Under the pieces are notes generated by a model. That model searched no databases. It had not been told where the DNA came from and saw only the letters and a program-made list of their open reading frames with translations. Below are positions 1 through 6,722 of a stretch of DNA of 43,258 nt, in pieces. Source of the stretch: Prochlorococcus sp. AG-355-J09 (lineage in GTDB: Bacteria; Cyanobacteriota; Cyanobacteriia; PCC-6307; Cyanobiaceae). Each line of letters starts with the position of its first letter. Positions within the stretch are counted from its first letter, which is position 1. The stretch is taken from the NCBI GenBank assembly GCA_003278735.1, contig QCDO01000014.1:1-43258 (forward strand), in the 5' to 3' direction. The position numbers and the translations under genes were made by a program.

Positions 1-2
1 TT

Positions 3-257
3 TATCAGCCTGATATAAAAAAATTAATCAAAAATAAACAGATATTTATAATAGGAGAATTAGACGATAAAAATTTAAATTTATTGAAATTTTATCTTCC
101 ACAGACCAGGTTAATTAGAAAAGAAGAAATCCCCAAAATGGAGACAATTTTTGGAATTATAAGTGACAAAGAAATGAAACAATTTGGTGATTCAATAAGA
201 TTTGAATTTATAAATTTGAAAGAATTTAATGATATTAACCTCATAAAAATTAATTAA
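3..257 (+). CDS. C-terminal end of an unknown protein (5' truncated by window edge)
   Basis: Frame 3 is open from the window edge to a TAA at 255-257 and encodes the last 84 residues of a protein. The fragment is rich in Lys, Ile and Asn, has no transmembrane stretch, and reads like a soluble alpha/beta domain (a strand-like IFIIGEL followed by LLKFYLP). A soluble tail like this occurs in some membrane glycosyltransferases of picocyanobacteria, but nothing visible proves that. The start lies outside the window, so no function is assigned. Confidence 0.6.
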   Translation, partial: YQPDIKKLIKNKQIFIIGELDDKNLNLLKFYLPQTRLIRKEEIPKMETIFGIISDKEMKQFGDSIRFEFINLKEFNDINLIKIN

Positions 258-379
258 AAAATTAAGTTTTTTGTAAAATTTATCAAATCTTTTTTACTAG
301 ATAATTAAACATGCATTTAGCTTAATCAATAGCAGATTAGTTGAAATGATATAACATCAACATGTGATTTACGAATTTA

Positions 380-583
380 ATGGATTTTCCTACAACTTGG
401 GAATTTTATAAAGAAGATGAAACTAAAATTCTATGGGTCAATATTTGTACCCAAGATTTAGAAGGAGTAGCTATTTCGATCAATAAATGGTGGAAGACAA
501 GATATCCAGCATACAAAATCAGAATAGTTTCTAAAAAAGAATTTGAGCTAGTAAAAATGCAAGCTGAGAAAAAGGAGCAATAA
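380..583 (+). CDS. small conserved-looking hypothetical protein (67 aa)
   Basis: A soluble 67-residue protein with an ATG start. It holds a Trp-rich core (WEFYKE, ILWVNI, NKWWKTRYPAYK) and a basic, charged C-terminal helix. No signal peptide, membrane helix or metal motif is visible. It stands alone, followed after 13 bp by an AT-rich inverted repeat. The length and dense aromatic pattern suggest a real folded peptide rather than a chance frame. The family was not recognised and no function is proposed. Confidence 0.6.
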   Translation: MDFPTTWEFYKEDETKILWVNICTQDLEGVAISINKWWKTRYPAYKIRIVSKKEFELVKMQAEKKEQ

Positions 584-596
584 AATTATTCTTTGG

Positions 597-619
597 TAAA
601 TATTGATGCTGAATATTTA
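597..619 (+). terminator. possible terminator hairpin after the 67-aa gene
   Basis: Perfect inverted repeat TAAATATT-GATGCTG-AATATTTA, followed by ATTTTTG. The stem is entirely A-T, so it is a weak hairpin, but it sits 13 bp after the stop codon and has a short T-run. Confidence 0.35.
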
Positions 620-659
620 ATTTTTGCAGCTATTATTAGTTCAATAAATTAAAGAACAA

Positions 660-815
660 ATGAACTCTGCATTCTCAAAAGTCTCAAATTTGAAAGTTAA
701 TAGGGCTTCTAAAATAGTTATTACTCTCGCATCATCAACTTTCTTTTTGTATGCCTTGGGTCAAGCACCAATTTTTAAAAATATTCTTGCCGGTGCCTTC
801 TCTTGCTCTGGCTAA
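660..815 (+). CDS. small one-helix membrane protein (51 aa)
   Basis: ATG at 660 and TAA at 813-815 give 51 residues. After a basic N-terminus (NLKVNRASK) comes one hydrophobic stretch at about residues 19-34 (IVITLASSTFFLYALG), then a short tail ending CSG. This looks like a single-pass membrane or signal-anchor peptide. It is followed 48 bp later by a copy of the 45-bp repeated terminator element, which supports it as a transcribed gene. No homologous family is recognised. Confidence 0.5.
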   Translation: MNSAFSKVSNLKVNRASKIVITLASSTFFLYALGQAPIFKNILAGAFSCSG

Positions 816-862
816 ATAAAATACTGCTTTTTTTAGAGAAGCTAAAAAGTTAAAATAGACTG

Positions 863-908
863 TGATTGACAGTTGATCTAAACTTAGAGGGATAAACCCC
901 TCTTTTTT
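863..908 (+). repeat. 45-bp repeated palindrome-terminator element, copy a
   Basis: Begins TGATTGACAGTTGATCTAAA and continues with the hairpin AGAGG-GATAAACC-CCTCT and a run of six T. The first half is a near-palindrome with G-U pairs, the second an intrinsic terminator. Four other copies occur in this window (12836, 13185, 20327, 21413). It lies downstream of the 51-aa gene. Confidence 0.7.
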
Positions 909-968
909 AATGTTTAATAGATTTATTGCTGAAAAGATAATGACTCTTCTTATTTCTCTTTTCAGCTG

Positions 969-1085
969 ATGAATATTTCCCCGCACCTATTAATTGATGC
1001 TGTGATACTAAGCGCTGCCCTTACAATAACTTTGGCATTAAGAGCAAAAGGTAATGCTGCTAGAAAAGAAAAAGAAAATAAATGA
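969..1085 (+). CDS. small membrane peptide (38 aa), first of a coupled trio
   Basis: ATG at 969 and TGA at 1083-1085. A hydrophobic helix at about residues 7-24 (LLIDAVILSAALTITLAL) is followed by a very basic tail (RAKGNAARKEKENK). This is the typical layout of a single-pass inner or thylakoid membrane peptide with its tail in the cytoplasm. Its stop codon overlaps the start of the next gene (ATGA), indicating translational coupling. No family is recognised. Confidence 0.55.
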   Translation: MNISPHLLIDAVILSAALTITLALRAKGNAARKEKENK

Positions 1086-1222
1086 TTACTAAAGAAGAAG
1101 AAAAAGAATTTAAAAAACCTAAATTATATAGATTTTGGAACTCTCTTATTTATGGAAGTTCGATAGCTATTGGAGTTTTCTTAGTTTATTTATATTCTGC
1201 TTACGTCTTTATAAATAAATGA
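1082..1222 (+). CDS. small one-helix membrane protein (46 aa), second of the trio
   Basis: Begins at the ATG overlapping the previous stop (ATGA, 1082-1085) and ends with TGA at 1220-1222. A charged N-terminus (KEEEKEFKKPK) precedes one transmembrane helix at about residues 23-44 (LIYGSSIAIGVFLVYLYSAYVF). The coupled arrangement on both sides, and the hydrophobic segment in each partner, suggest that the trio makes a small membrane complex or its accessory subunits. This is inference; the family is unknown. Confidence 0.55.
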   Translation: MITKEEEKEFKKPKLYRFWNSLIYGSSIAIGVFLVYLYSAYVFINK

Positions 1223-1314
1223 CTTACATGTAAGGCATTGCGATTACTTATGGGGTTTTAAGTCTTTTATTGCTTGGTGGGTTTGCATACTTTACTTTTA
1301 AAATGAAACGCTAA
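1219..1314 (+). pseudogene. third membrane peptide of the trio, broken by an early in-frame TAA
   Basis: A third ATGA overlap starts an ATG at 1219, but codon 5 is TAA (1231-1233). The same frame then runs open to TAA at 1312-1314 and encodes a classic single helix (ITYGVLSLLLLGGFAYFTF) with a basic end (KMKR). Coupling and helix imply that this was an intact 31-residue gene. Either the stop is a recent nonsense change, or translation begins at a non-ATG codon (ATT GCG) after it. No other start is visible. Confidence 0.45.
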
Positions 1315-1444
1315 TTTTTATATCCTATTCAATAGAGATATTTTAGATAAATTTTTTGATTTTTGTAGAGAATATCAACAAGAAATTCCACCTCAAAAGA
1401 TGGCTGAGATTTTAAAAGAATATGCAGATAGATTAGATGAATAA
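1307..1444 (+). pseudogene. possible remnant of a small soluble protein without a start codon
   Basis: The frame open from 1307 to TAA at 1442-1444 ends in a protein-like helical segment (FFDFCREYQQEIPP, MAEILKEYADRLDE) with strongly coding-like composition. No ATG, GTG or TTG start lies upstream in frame. The first ATG is at codon 22 of the good part. It may be a decayed gene or a small gene with an unusual start. Confidence 0.3.
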
Positions 1445-1681
1445 TAAATATTAGCAGACCTAAGAAGGTATTAAGAGAATAAAATTTCTAGCAAAATTTA
1501 TACAAATTTTTTTAAAGTTGGAATAAATTTTTTGAAGATATTTTCCTTGTAATTATTCATAATTTGAGATTTTTTTTTGATCCTTAATCCGTACAATTTT
1601 GTTCCTCTAACCGCACACATAAAACTTGAAAATTACTATTCAAATGAATTAGAACATAGTTGTAGTAAAGGGGTAAGTCTT

Positions 1682-1834
1682 ATGGCACTAAATGACACAT
1701 TTACTATCCAACAATTTAATTTGGATAAAAAAGACCTTTCATTTGATAATAAGCTCAAAAAAATTGAAGCTTATTGGAATAATGAATGTACAGAACATCC
1801 GAGTAACAACCATTGCAAGATTTTTTGTGATTAA
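1682..1834 (+). CDS. small CP12-like cysteine peptide (50 aa)
   Basis: The start at 1682 is preferred because AAAGGGG lies 8 bases upstream. An ATG at 1577 in the same frame would add 35 residues without a ribosome site. The C-terminus has the pattern Trp-x2-Glu-Cys-x3-Pro-x4-Cys-x3-Cys-Asp. It resembles the C-terminal Cys-loop of CP12, the redox linker of GAPDH and phosphoribulokinase, but with an extra Cys. Many short picocyanobacterial peptides share this ending. A related, broken copy lies at 2038. A redox-switch role is inference. Confidence 0.5.
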   Translation: MALNDTFTIQQFNLDKKDLSFDNKLKKIEAYWNNECTEHPSNNHCKIFCD

Positions 1835-1861
1835 AAACTTTGACTTTTAGGTATTCTTACG

Positions 1862-1889
1862 CTTGATTTTTGCATAATACCCGTACTAA
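1862..1889 (+). promoter_or_regulatory. shared promoter-like motif, copy 1
   Basis: A 28-bp block reading CTTGATT-T-TTG-C-ATAATAC and ending GTACTAA lies 31 bp before the ATG of the 33-aa gene. A block of the same length and mostly the same bases lies before the 56-aa gene at 11458-11485. It includes an extended -10-like TGCATAAT. It is probably a promoter common to small genes. Confidence 0.35.
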
Positions 1890-1920
1890 AGAATAATCAG
1901 ATAGAAAGGAGGCCAAGCAA

Positions 1921-2022
1921 ATGACTAATTTAGGTATAGAAATTTTATTTTGGACAATTTTAATTTCTTATCTGGGATTAAGATTTTCTCAAACTTTGAA
2001 TAGATTCAAAAAACAGTATTAA
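1921..2022 (+). CDS. small one-helix membrane peptide (33 aa)
   Basis: ATG at 1921 is preceded by a strong ribosome site AAAGGAGG (1906-1913). The peptide is one hydrophobic helix at about residues 4-22 (LGIEILFWTILISYLGLRF) with a short basic tail (NRFKKQY). The excellent ribosome site and the upstream promoter-like motif make it a credible gene. It resembles in layout the small subunits of photosynthetic complexes, but no specific family can be assigned. Confidence 0.55.
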   Translation: MTNLGIEILFWTILISYLGLRFSQTLNRFKKQY

Positions 2023-2037
2023 TTAGGAGAATAGAAA

Positions 2038-2184
2038 ATGAAACTACAAACTCAGTTCACGGTTCCAAACAAAAAATTAAAAGATCTTGATTATGTTAAA
2101 AAAGTAGATTTTTTAGAAGAAATTTTAAATAAAGAATGTATAGATTATCCAAATCAATAAGATTGCCTGGTTTATTGCAATTAA
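2038..2184 (+). pseudogene. second CP12-like small gene with an in-frame TAA in its Cys motif
   Basis: ATG at 2038 gives 40 residues to TAA at 2158-2160. If that TAA is read through, the frame continues for seven codons to TAA at 2182-2184 and restores the signature of its relative at 1682: Glu-Cys-x3-Pro, then Cys-x3-Cys-Asn in place of Cys-x3-Cys-Asp. The break therefore falls inside the only recognisable motif. It may be a recent nonsense mutation, or the shortened peptide may still be made. The upstream spacing to the 33-aa gene (15 bp, with AGGAGA) suggests co-transcription. Confidence 0.45.
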
Positions 2185-2263
2185 AAATCAAAAAATAGCT
2201 GTTTTTTAAAAGTAAATAAATTTTTATTAGTATTTATAAATTTTCTAAAAGGGAGTTAGCACT

Positions 2264-2782
2264 ATGGAATTAAGATTCTTTCCAATAAATATTTTTAGAG
2301 AGACTCCAAAAGTCACATTCTTCGATGCAGGCATAGATAGTTCTAATGGGTCTGATGTTGTGATCCATTCTGGGGAAGCTATATCTCCTCCAGATGATTT
2401 AAAAAATGAGCAATATTACGTTCACAATCATCAAATTGACCACAATTTAGTTATCACTGGAGAAAGGACATTTGTTTTAATAAATCCTTCCTGGGATGAA
2501 CCTCATCATGTAATTTATTTAAAAAGATCTATGGGAGCATTAGAAATTCCTATAGGAACTTATCACAGATCTATCTCAGGGAAAGAAGGAAGTATTGTTT
2601 TAAACCAACCCAAAAGGGATAAATTTTTTGATCCTTCTAAAGAATTTACCCCTCAAAAGTTAGACAAAATTAATTTAATTAAGGCAAGAAAAAGTCAGCC
2701 TGTTTATTGGATTTACGAAAATAACAAAATCAAAAGAGTTTACTTTAATCCTCTAGAAAGAAAAGTTAAAACTCTTATTTGA
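2264..2782 (+). CDS. cupin-like protein (172 aa), unknown role
   Basis: Residues about 50-118 look like a single cupin barrel: a His-rich turn (YYVHNHQIDHNLVITGERTF) followed by a second motif (LEIPIGTYHRSISGKEGSIVL) with a conserved Pro-x-Gly-x-x-His. The C-terminal 50 residues are basic and rich in aromatics. There is no signal peptide, so it should be cytoplasmic. The start has GGGAG nine bases upstream. The LOG-family gene follows after one base, so the two are an operon. Substrate and metal are unknown. Confidence 0.65.
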   Translation: MELRFFPINIFRETPKVTFFDAGIDSSNGSDVVIHSGEAISPPDDLKNEQYYVHNHQIDHNLVITGERTFVLINPSWDEPHHVIYLKRSMGALEIPIGTYHRSISGKEGSIVLNQPKRDKFFDPSKEFTPQKLDKINLIKARKSQPVYWIYENNKIKRVYFNPLERKVKTLI

Positions 2783-2783
2783 A

Positions 2784-3638
2784 ATGAAAAAACATATATC
2801 CCCTAAAAATAATTTAAAAAACCTGAATTTAATTATTAATTCTGATACTTATAAATTGGCTCACGAAGATATTGGTCTCCTTAGCCGAAATGAAATGCGT
2901 GGAGTAAGAATGCTTCTTGAAATTACTAAACCAGATTTAATCCTTGAAGAAAATAAAATTCTTTCAACCATAATTATTTTTGGAGGCGCAAGCATTACAG
3001 AGGAATCAAATATAAAAAAGAGACTTGAAAATGTAGAAGAGTTGATTAAAAAAAATCCTAAATCAATACTTTTAAAACGAAATTTAAATAGATTAGAAAA
3101 TTTGCTTCTAATGAGTCATTACTATCAATCTGCAAGGGAGTTTTCTAAACTTGCTTCAATTAGTAATCAAAATAAAAACTGTAATTCTCATGTGATTGTG
3201 ACAGGTGGGGGGCCAGGAATTATGGAAGCTGCTAATAGAGGTGCATTTGAAGCAAATTGTAAATCTATAGGGTTAAATATCAGTCTCCCTAATGAACAAA
3301 TCCCAAATGCTTTTATAACTCCCGGTCTTTGCTTTAAGTTTAATTATTTTGCATTAAGAAAGATCCATTTTGTTATGCGATCAGCAGCAGCTGTATTTTT
3401 CCCTGGAGGTTTTGGAACACTAGATGAATTATTTGAACTATTGACACTTTGTCAAACAGGAATGAAAACTAAAATCCCAATCATACTTTTTGGTAGAGTG
3501 TATTGGAATAGGATAATTAACTTCGAATATCTAGCTGATCTTGGATTAATTTCAGATGAAAACTTAAATCTTTTCCAATATGCAGACACCGCTTCAGAAG
3601 CATGGGAAATTATCAAATCATCAAAAATCTCAGCTTAA
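2784..3638 (+). CDS. LOG-family protein (lysine-decarboxylase-like Rossmann fold)
   Basis: A 284-residue protein of the TIGR00730/LOG family, whose members include cytokinin riboside 5'-monophosphate phosphoribohydrolases. Visible marks are the nucleotide-loop segment VTGGGPGIMEAANRGA at about residues 138-153 and the family signature PGGFGTLDELFE at about residues 207-218. The N-terminal 100 residues are an added helical region, making it longer than the 180-200 residue minimal enzymes. It shares an operon with the upstream cupin-like gene (one-base gap). The true substrate in cyanobacteria is uncertain. Confidence 0.85.
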   Translation: MKKHISPKNNLKNLNLIINSDTYKLAHEDIGLLSRNEMRGVRMLLEITKPDLILEENKILSTIIIFGGASITEESNIKKRLENVEELIKKNPKSILLKRNLNRLENLLLMSHYYQSAREFSKLASISNQNKNCNSHVIVTGGGPGIMEAANRGAFEANCKSIGLNISLPNEQIPNAFITPGLCFKFNYFALRKIHFVMRSAAAVFFPGGFGTLDELFELLTLCQTGMKTKIPIILFGRVYWNRIINFEYLADLGLISDENLNLFQYADTASEAWEIIKSSKISA

Positions 3639-3666
3639 AGGAAAGCTAATTATTTTTAAATAACTT

Positions 3667-3984
3667 TTAATTACTTAATTTATAATTTGTTTTAACAGTT
3701 TTTATTATTGAATCTTGTGGTTCTTCACTTGGGAAACAATTAATAATCCTATATTTGCCTCCTTTTTTATCAGTCTCAACAACTGTAAATTCAACGTATT
3801 TACCAATTCCATCTCTTAAATCCTTGACTTCAGTATTAATTATCTCTTCTTTATCATTTTCGATGATACGAGATTTACCTCCGCAACTTAACAAAGCGTT
3901 CCCCTCAGTGAGAAAAAAATCTTTGTCATTACTGCAAGAAGATAGGAAAGATAAAGAGACTATTATTAGTATAAAATTTTTCAT
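3667..3984 (-). CDS. small predicted lipoprotein (105 aa)
   Basis: ATG at 3984 is preferred over an in-frame TTG two codons earlier. The N-terminus is a lipoprotein signal peptide: MKNF, a hydrophobic core (ILIIVSLSFL) and a lipobox Leu-Ser-Ser-Cys. The mature part has a second and third Cys (ALLSCGG and IINCFP) that could pair, and is strongly charged. It is convergent with the LOG gene and stands alone. The family is not recognised. It is probably anchored to the outer or plasma membrane facing the periplasm. Confidence 0.65.
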   Translation of the reverse strand: MKNFILIIVSLSFLSSCSNDKDFFLTEGNALLSCGGKSRIIENDKEEIINTEVKDLRDGIGKYVEFTVVETDKKGGKYRIINCFPSEEPQDSIIKTVKTNYKLSN

Positions 3985-4099
3985 AATCAATTTTTTTGTA
4001 CTTAACTACATTATCAATAAAGCATATTAAATATGTAATCAAATCCCTACCTAATTAATAATTTAATTAATAATTTACCTGAACTAAATAGAAATTTTT

Positions 4100-5122
4100 T
4101 TAGAAATAAATGCCCGATGCATTTAGAAATTCTTTATAAATATTTTGCCAGTGTATAATCCTTTGTTCAAGTCTATTAGGCGGACCAAGTTTAAAATTTT
4201 TCAGATAAGACTTATTAACTGATTCGACAATAACTTTATCTTCTCCAAGAAATTCTAATATACTTTTTTTCCAATTTTCCAAATCACTTTCACATAAAGA
4301 AGCAGAGGCTAATTTAATTTCAATAATACACTGATCAATATTTTTAGGAAGATAATTTATTAAAACAATCCCTTTACCAGGCCAGATTAATAGATGGGTC
4401 CATGGCAGTAATCCAAAGGTATATAAATTTCCTTCACTACTAAGAGGGGTAACAAGTACATTACAAAATTCACTGAAGAAATACCTGTAGTTTTTAATTG
4501 GACCTTGTTCTTTATGTAGGGTATCTTTATGAGCTATTGCTACATGATAATCATCCAGTGTATTATCATGGGCAATTTTCCAATTGCAATTTAAAGTATC
4601 AGAAAATTCAGAAAAAATGCTGTAATTTATATCCCATTCATCATTACATTTTCTTCCAACAAGCTCAATTTGATCATCTATAGATATTGATTTTTTACTG
4701 AAATTAATCCAAATTAAAGGTCCATTTATTAAAGAGTTTACTTTTTCTAAAAAATAATCCTCTGTTTCTATTTTTGTCTTAAAATCATACTTTAATGGCA
4801 AGGTTTTAAGTTTGCCAAAACTATCAAAAGTCCAACCATGATAAGGACAAAAAATATTTTTAGAAGGATTTAATTTTGTTTTTGGCAAACACAATTTTGA
4901 CCCACGATGAGGGCATCTATTTTTAAAAACAGTTATTAAATTATTTTCTGAACACGAGATTAATAATGATTGATTAAAGAATTTTTTTTCCAATATTTCG
5001 CCAGGTTTGATTTCTCCTATGAAAATCAATGGGTGCCAATAATTTTTTGAATATTTATCTAATTCAAGTTCAAAAATTTTTTGGTCGTTATAAAGCCAAG
5101 TAGGCAAAAAGCTATTTGACAT
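4100..5122 (-). CDS. Rieske non-heme iron oxygenase (oxygenase component)
   Basis: A 340-residue ring-hydroxylating-type oxygenase. The N-terminal Rieske domain binds a [2Fe-2S] cluster through Cys70-x-His72 and Cys92-x2-His95. The mononuclear iron site appears as Asn187-x2-Asp190-x2-His193-x4-His198. All key ligands are present, so it should be active. Relatives oxidise or demethylate small organic compounds such as choline, betaines and carnitine. It is the last gene of the transporter operon, three bases after the ATPase, so its substrate is probably brought in by that transporter. No reductase is encoded nearby, so ferredoxin may supply electrons (inference). Confidence 0.85.
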   Translation of the reverse strand: MSNSFLPTWLYNDQKIFELELDKYSKNYWHPLIFIGEIKPGEILEKKFFNQSLLISCSENNLITVFKNRCPHRGSKLCLPKTKLNPSKNIFCPYHGWTFDSFGKLKTLPLKYDFKTKIETEDYFLEKVNSLINGPLIWINFSKKSISIDDQIELVGRKCNDEWDINYSIFSEFSDTLNCNWKIAHDNTLDDYHVAIAHKDTLHKEQGPIKNYRYFFSEFCNVLVTPLSSEGNLYTFGLLPWTHLLIWPGKGIVLINYLPKNIDQCIIEIKLASASLCESDLENWKKSILEFLGEDKVIVESVNKSYLKNFKLGPPNRLEQRIIHWQNIYKEFLNASGIYF

Positions 5123-5125
5123 TAT

Positions 5126-5887
5126 TTATTTTTTTTGAAGGCCTCTTAAAAAATCAGATAACTCATATCTTAATTTTACAAAATCCGAATCAAGTTTCAA
5201 TTTATCTAAATCTCCTTTTTGTAGATCTACCCTAACTTCTTTTATGATTCTTCCAGGATTAGGTGCCAAAATACATATTTGCTGAGAGAGAGCTAATGCT
5301 TCTTCAATATCATGGGTTATAAGTAAAACTGTCAATGAAGTTTTTTTCCATAATTCATAGAGAAATTTCTGCATAGATTCTCTTATCTGTAAGTCCAATG
5401 CTCCAAAAGGTTCATCTAAAAGTAGAATTTTTGGGTTAGTCGCTAGAGCTCTTGCAATTGCAATCCTTTGTTGCATTCCTCCAGATAATTCTTTTGGATA
5501 CTTATTTCCAGAATCCTGAAGACCTACTACTTCTAATAAATAAGATGTCCTATATTTTATTTCTTTCAACTTGTAAGAATTTAAATTCATTCCAAATGCA
5601 ATATTCTCAGATGCAGTGAGCCAAGGGAAAAGACTATATTTCTGAAAAACCATCCCTCTATCCAATCCCGGTCCAGTAACTATTTTTCCATCTACTTTTA
5701 CGTTACCTTTAGATGGACTCTCAAGCCCAGCAATAATCCTCAATATAGTACTTTTACCTGATCCAGAGCTCCCAACAAGAGTTTTAAATTCGCCAGAACT
5801 TATTGAAAAGCTTATTCCCTCAATTGCCTTTTTTCTATTTGAACCTTCCCCAAAATATTTTGAAATATTATTAACACCTAATTTCAT
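5126..5887 (-). CDS. ABC transporter ATP-binding protein (nitrate/sulfonate/taurine-type, probably guanidine)
   Basis: A 253-residue ATPase with Walker A (GSSGSGKS), Q-loop (VFQKYSLFPW), signature LSGGMQQR, Walker B (ILLLDEPFGALD) and switch His (LLITHD). The sequence is of the NrtC/SsuB/TauB class, which powers import through the permease encoded just upstream; the two frames abut without a gap. The likely substrate is guanidine or a related nitrogen compound, judged from the neighbouring guanidine-hydrolase genes. Biochemical substrate assignment is inference. Confidence 0.88.
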   Translation of the reverse strand: MKLGVNNISKYFGEGSNRKKAIEGISFSISSGEFKTLVGSSGSGKSTILRIIAGLESPSKGNVKVDGKIVTGPGLDRGMVFQKYSLFPWLTASENIAFGMNLNSYKLKEIKYRTSYLLEVVGLQDSGNKYPKELSGGMQQRIAIARALATNPKILLLDEPFGALDLQIRESMQKFLYELWKKTSLTVLLITHDIEEALALSQQICILAPNPGRIIKEVRVDLQKGDLDKLKLDSDFVKLRYELSDFLRGLQKK

Positions 5888-6706
5888 CTAAACAGCCCAT
5901 TTACATGTACGTCTAAGTAACAATCTAAAACTCATATCCAAAGCAAATCCTATTAATCCAAGAACTATTAATTCTGCAAATATTTGATCTGTACGAAAAA
6001 ATCTTTGAGCTAGTTGAATCCTTTTACCTAAACCTACTTCTGCTGCAATTAACTCTGCAACAATTACTAAATTCCATGAAGTTGCAATATTAATTCTTAA
6101 AGTATCAATAATACTTGGCAATGAATATCTGGCTATTACTCTTATCAATAAATCTTTTGTATTACCTCCTAAAGTAAGCGTTGTTTCAATGAGTTCTTTG
6201 GGTACAAATTTTACTGAATCCATAACCATCAAAACATTAAAGTAAACGGTACCAATGAAAATTAAAGCAATTTTTGGAGCCTCTTCAATTCCTAAATAAA
6301 TAATAAGCAAAGGAGAAAAAGCAGCGGCTGGCATATACCTAAGCATTGCAATTAATGGTTCACATAACGCACAAAAAGAAGGGAATGAACCCATTAAAAT
6401 TCCCAAAGGAATTGAAAAAATTGTTGCAATTATAAAACCAGCAAATACCCTACCAGTACTTGCAAAAATATCTTCAAATAATATTCCACTTTCAGCCATA
6501 TCCAAAAGAGAATAAAAGACCGCTAACGGTGATGGTAAAAACATTTCACTTACAAGTTTTAATTGACAAACTAATGTCCAAATTAAAAGGGGAAGCAAAA
6601 GTGAGGCTATTTGAAGAAATATTTTATTTAATTTTTTCGGTTCACTACCAAATGAAAAGAGGGATAAAAAATATTTATCCCTCTTGATTAATTTTGAACT
6701 AACCAT
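5888..6706 (-). CDS. ABC transporter permease (SsuC/NrtB type)
   Basis: A 272-residue membrane protein with about six helices and the EAA-like loop of BPD-type permeases (ELIETTLTLGGNTKDLLIRVIARYSLPSIIDTLR). It forms the channel for the ATPase at 5126. It follows the binding-protein gene by 16 bases. The first 60 bases of the coding region contain a strong terminator-like hairpin (6659-6683), which may lower expression of permease and ATPase relative to binding protein. The ATG start at 6706 is the only Met before the first helix. Confidence 0.87.
   Translation of the reverse strand: MVSSKLIKRDKYFLSLFSFGSEPKKLNKIFLQIASLLLPLLIWTLVCQLKLVSEMFLPSPLAVFYSLLDMAESGILFEDIFASTGRVFAGFIIATIFSIPLGILMGSFPSFCALCEPLIAMLRYMPAAAFSPLLIIYLGIEEAPKIALIFIGTVYFNVLMVMDSVKFVPKELIETTLTLGGNTKDLLIRVIARYSLPSIIDTLRINIATSWNLVIVAELIAAEVGLGKRIQLAQRFFRTDQIFAELIVLGLIGFALDMSFRLLLRRTCKWAV
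6659..6683 (-). terminator. intragenic attenuator-like hairpin between binding protein and permease
   Basis: Perfect 10-bp inverted repeat GAGGGATAAA / TTTATCCCTC with a 5-base loop. On the transcribed strand it is followed by TTTTC. It starts 23 bases inside the permease coding region, so it could partially terminate transcription after the binding-protein gene. Confidence 0.5.
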
Positions 6707-6722
6707 TTTAATTTTGTGTTAA

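Noticed and set aside
735..986. 83-aa minus-strand frame
   Set aside because: It runs through the repeated terminator element and over two better-supported plus-strand small genes.
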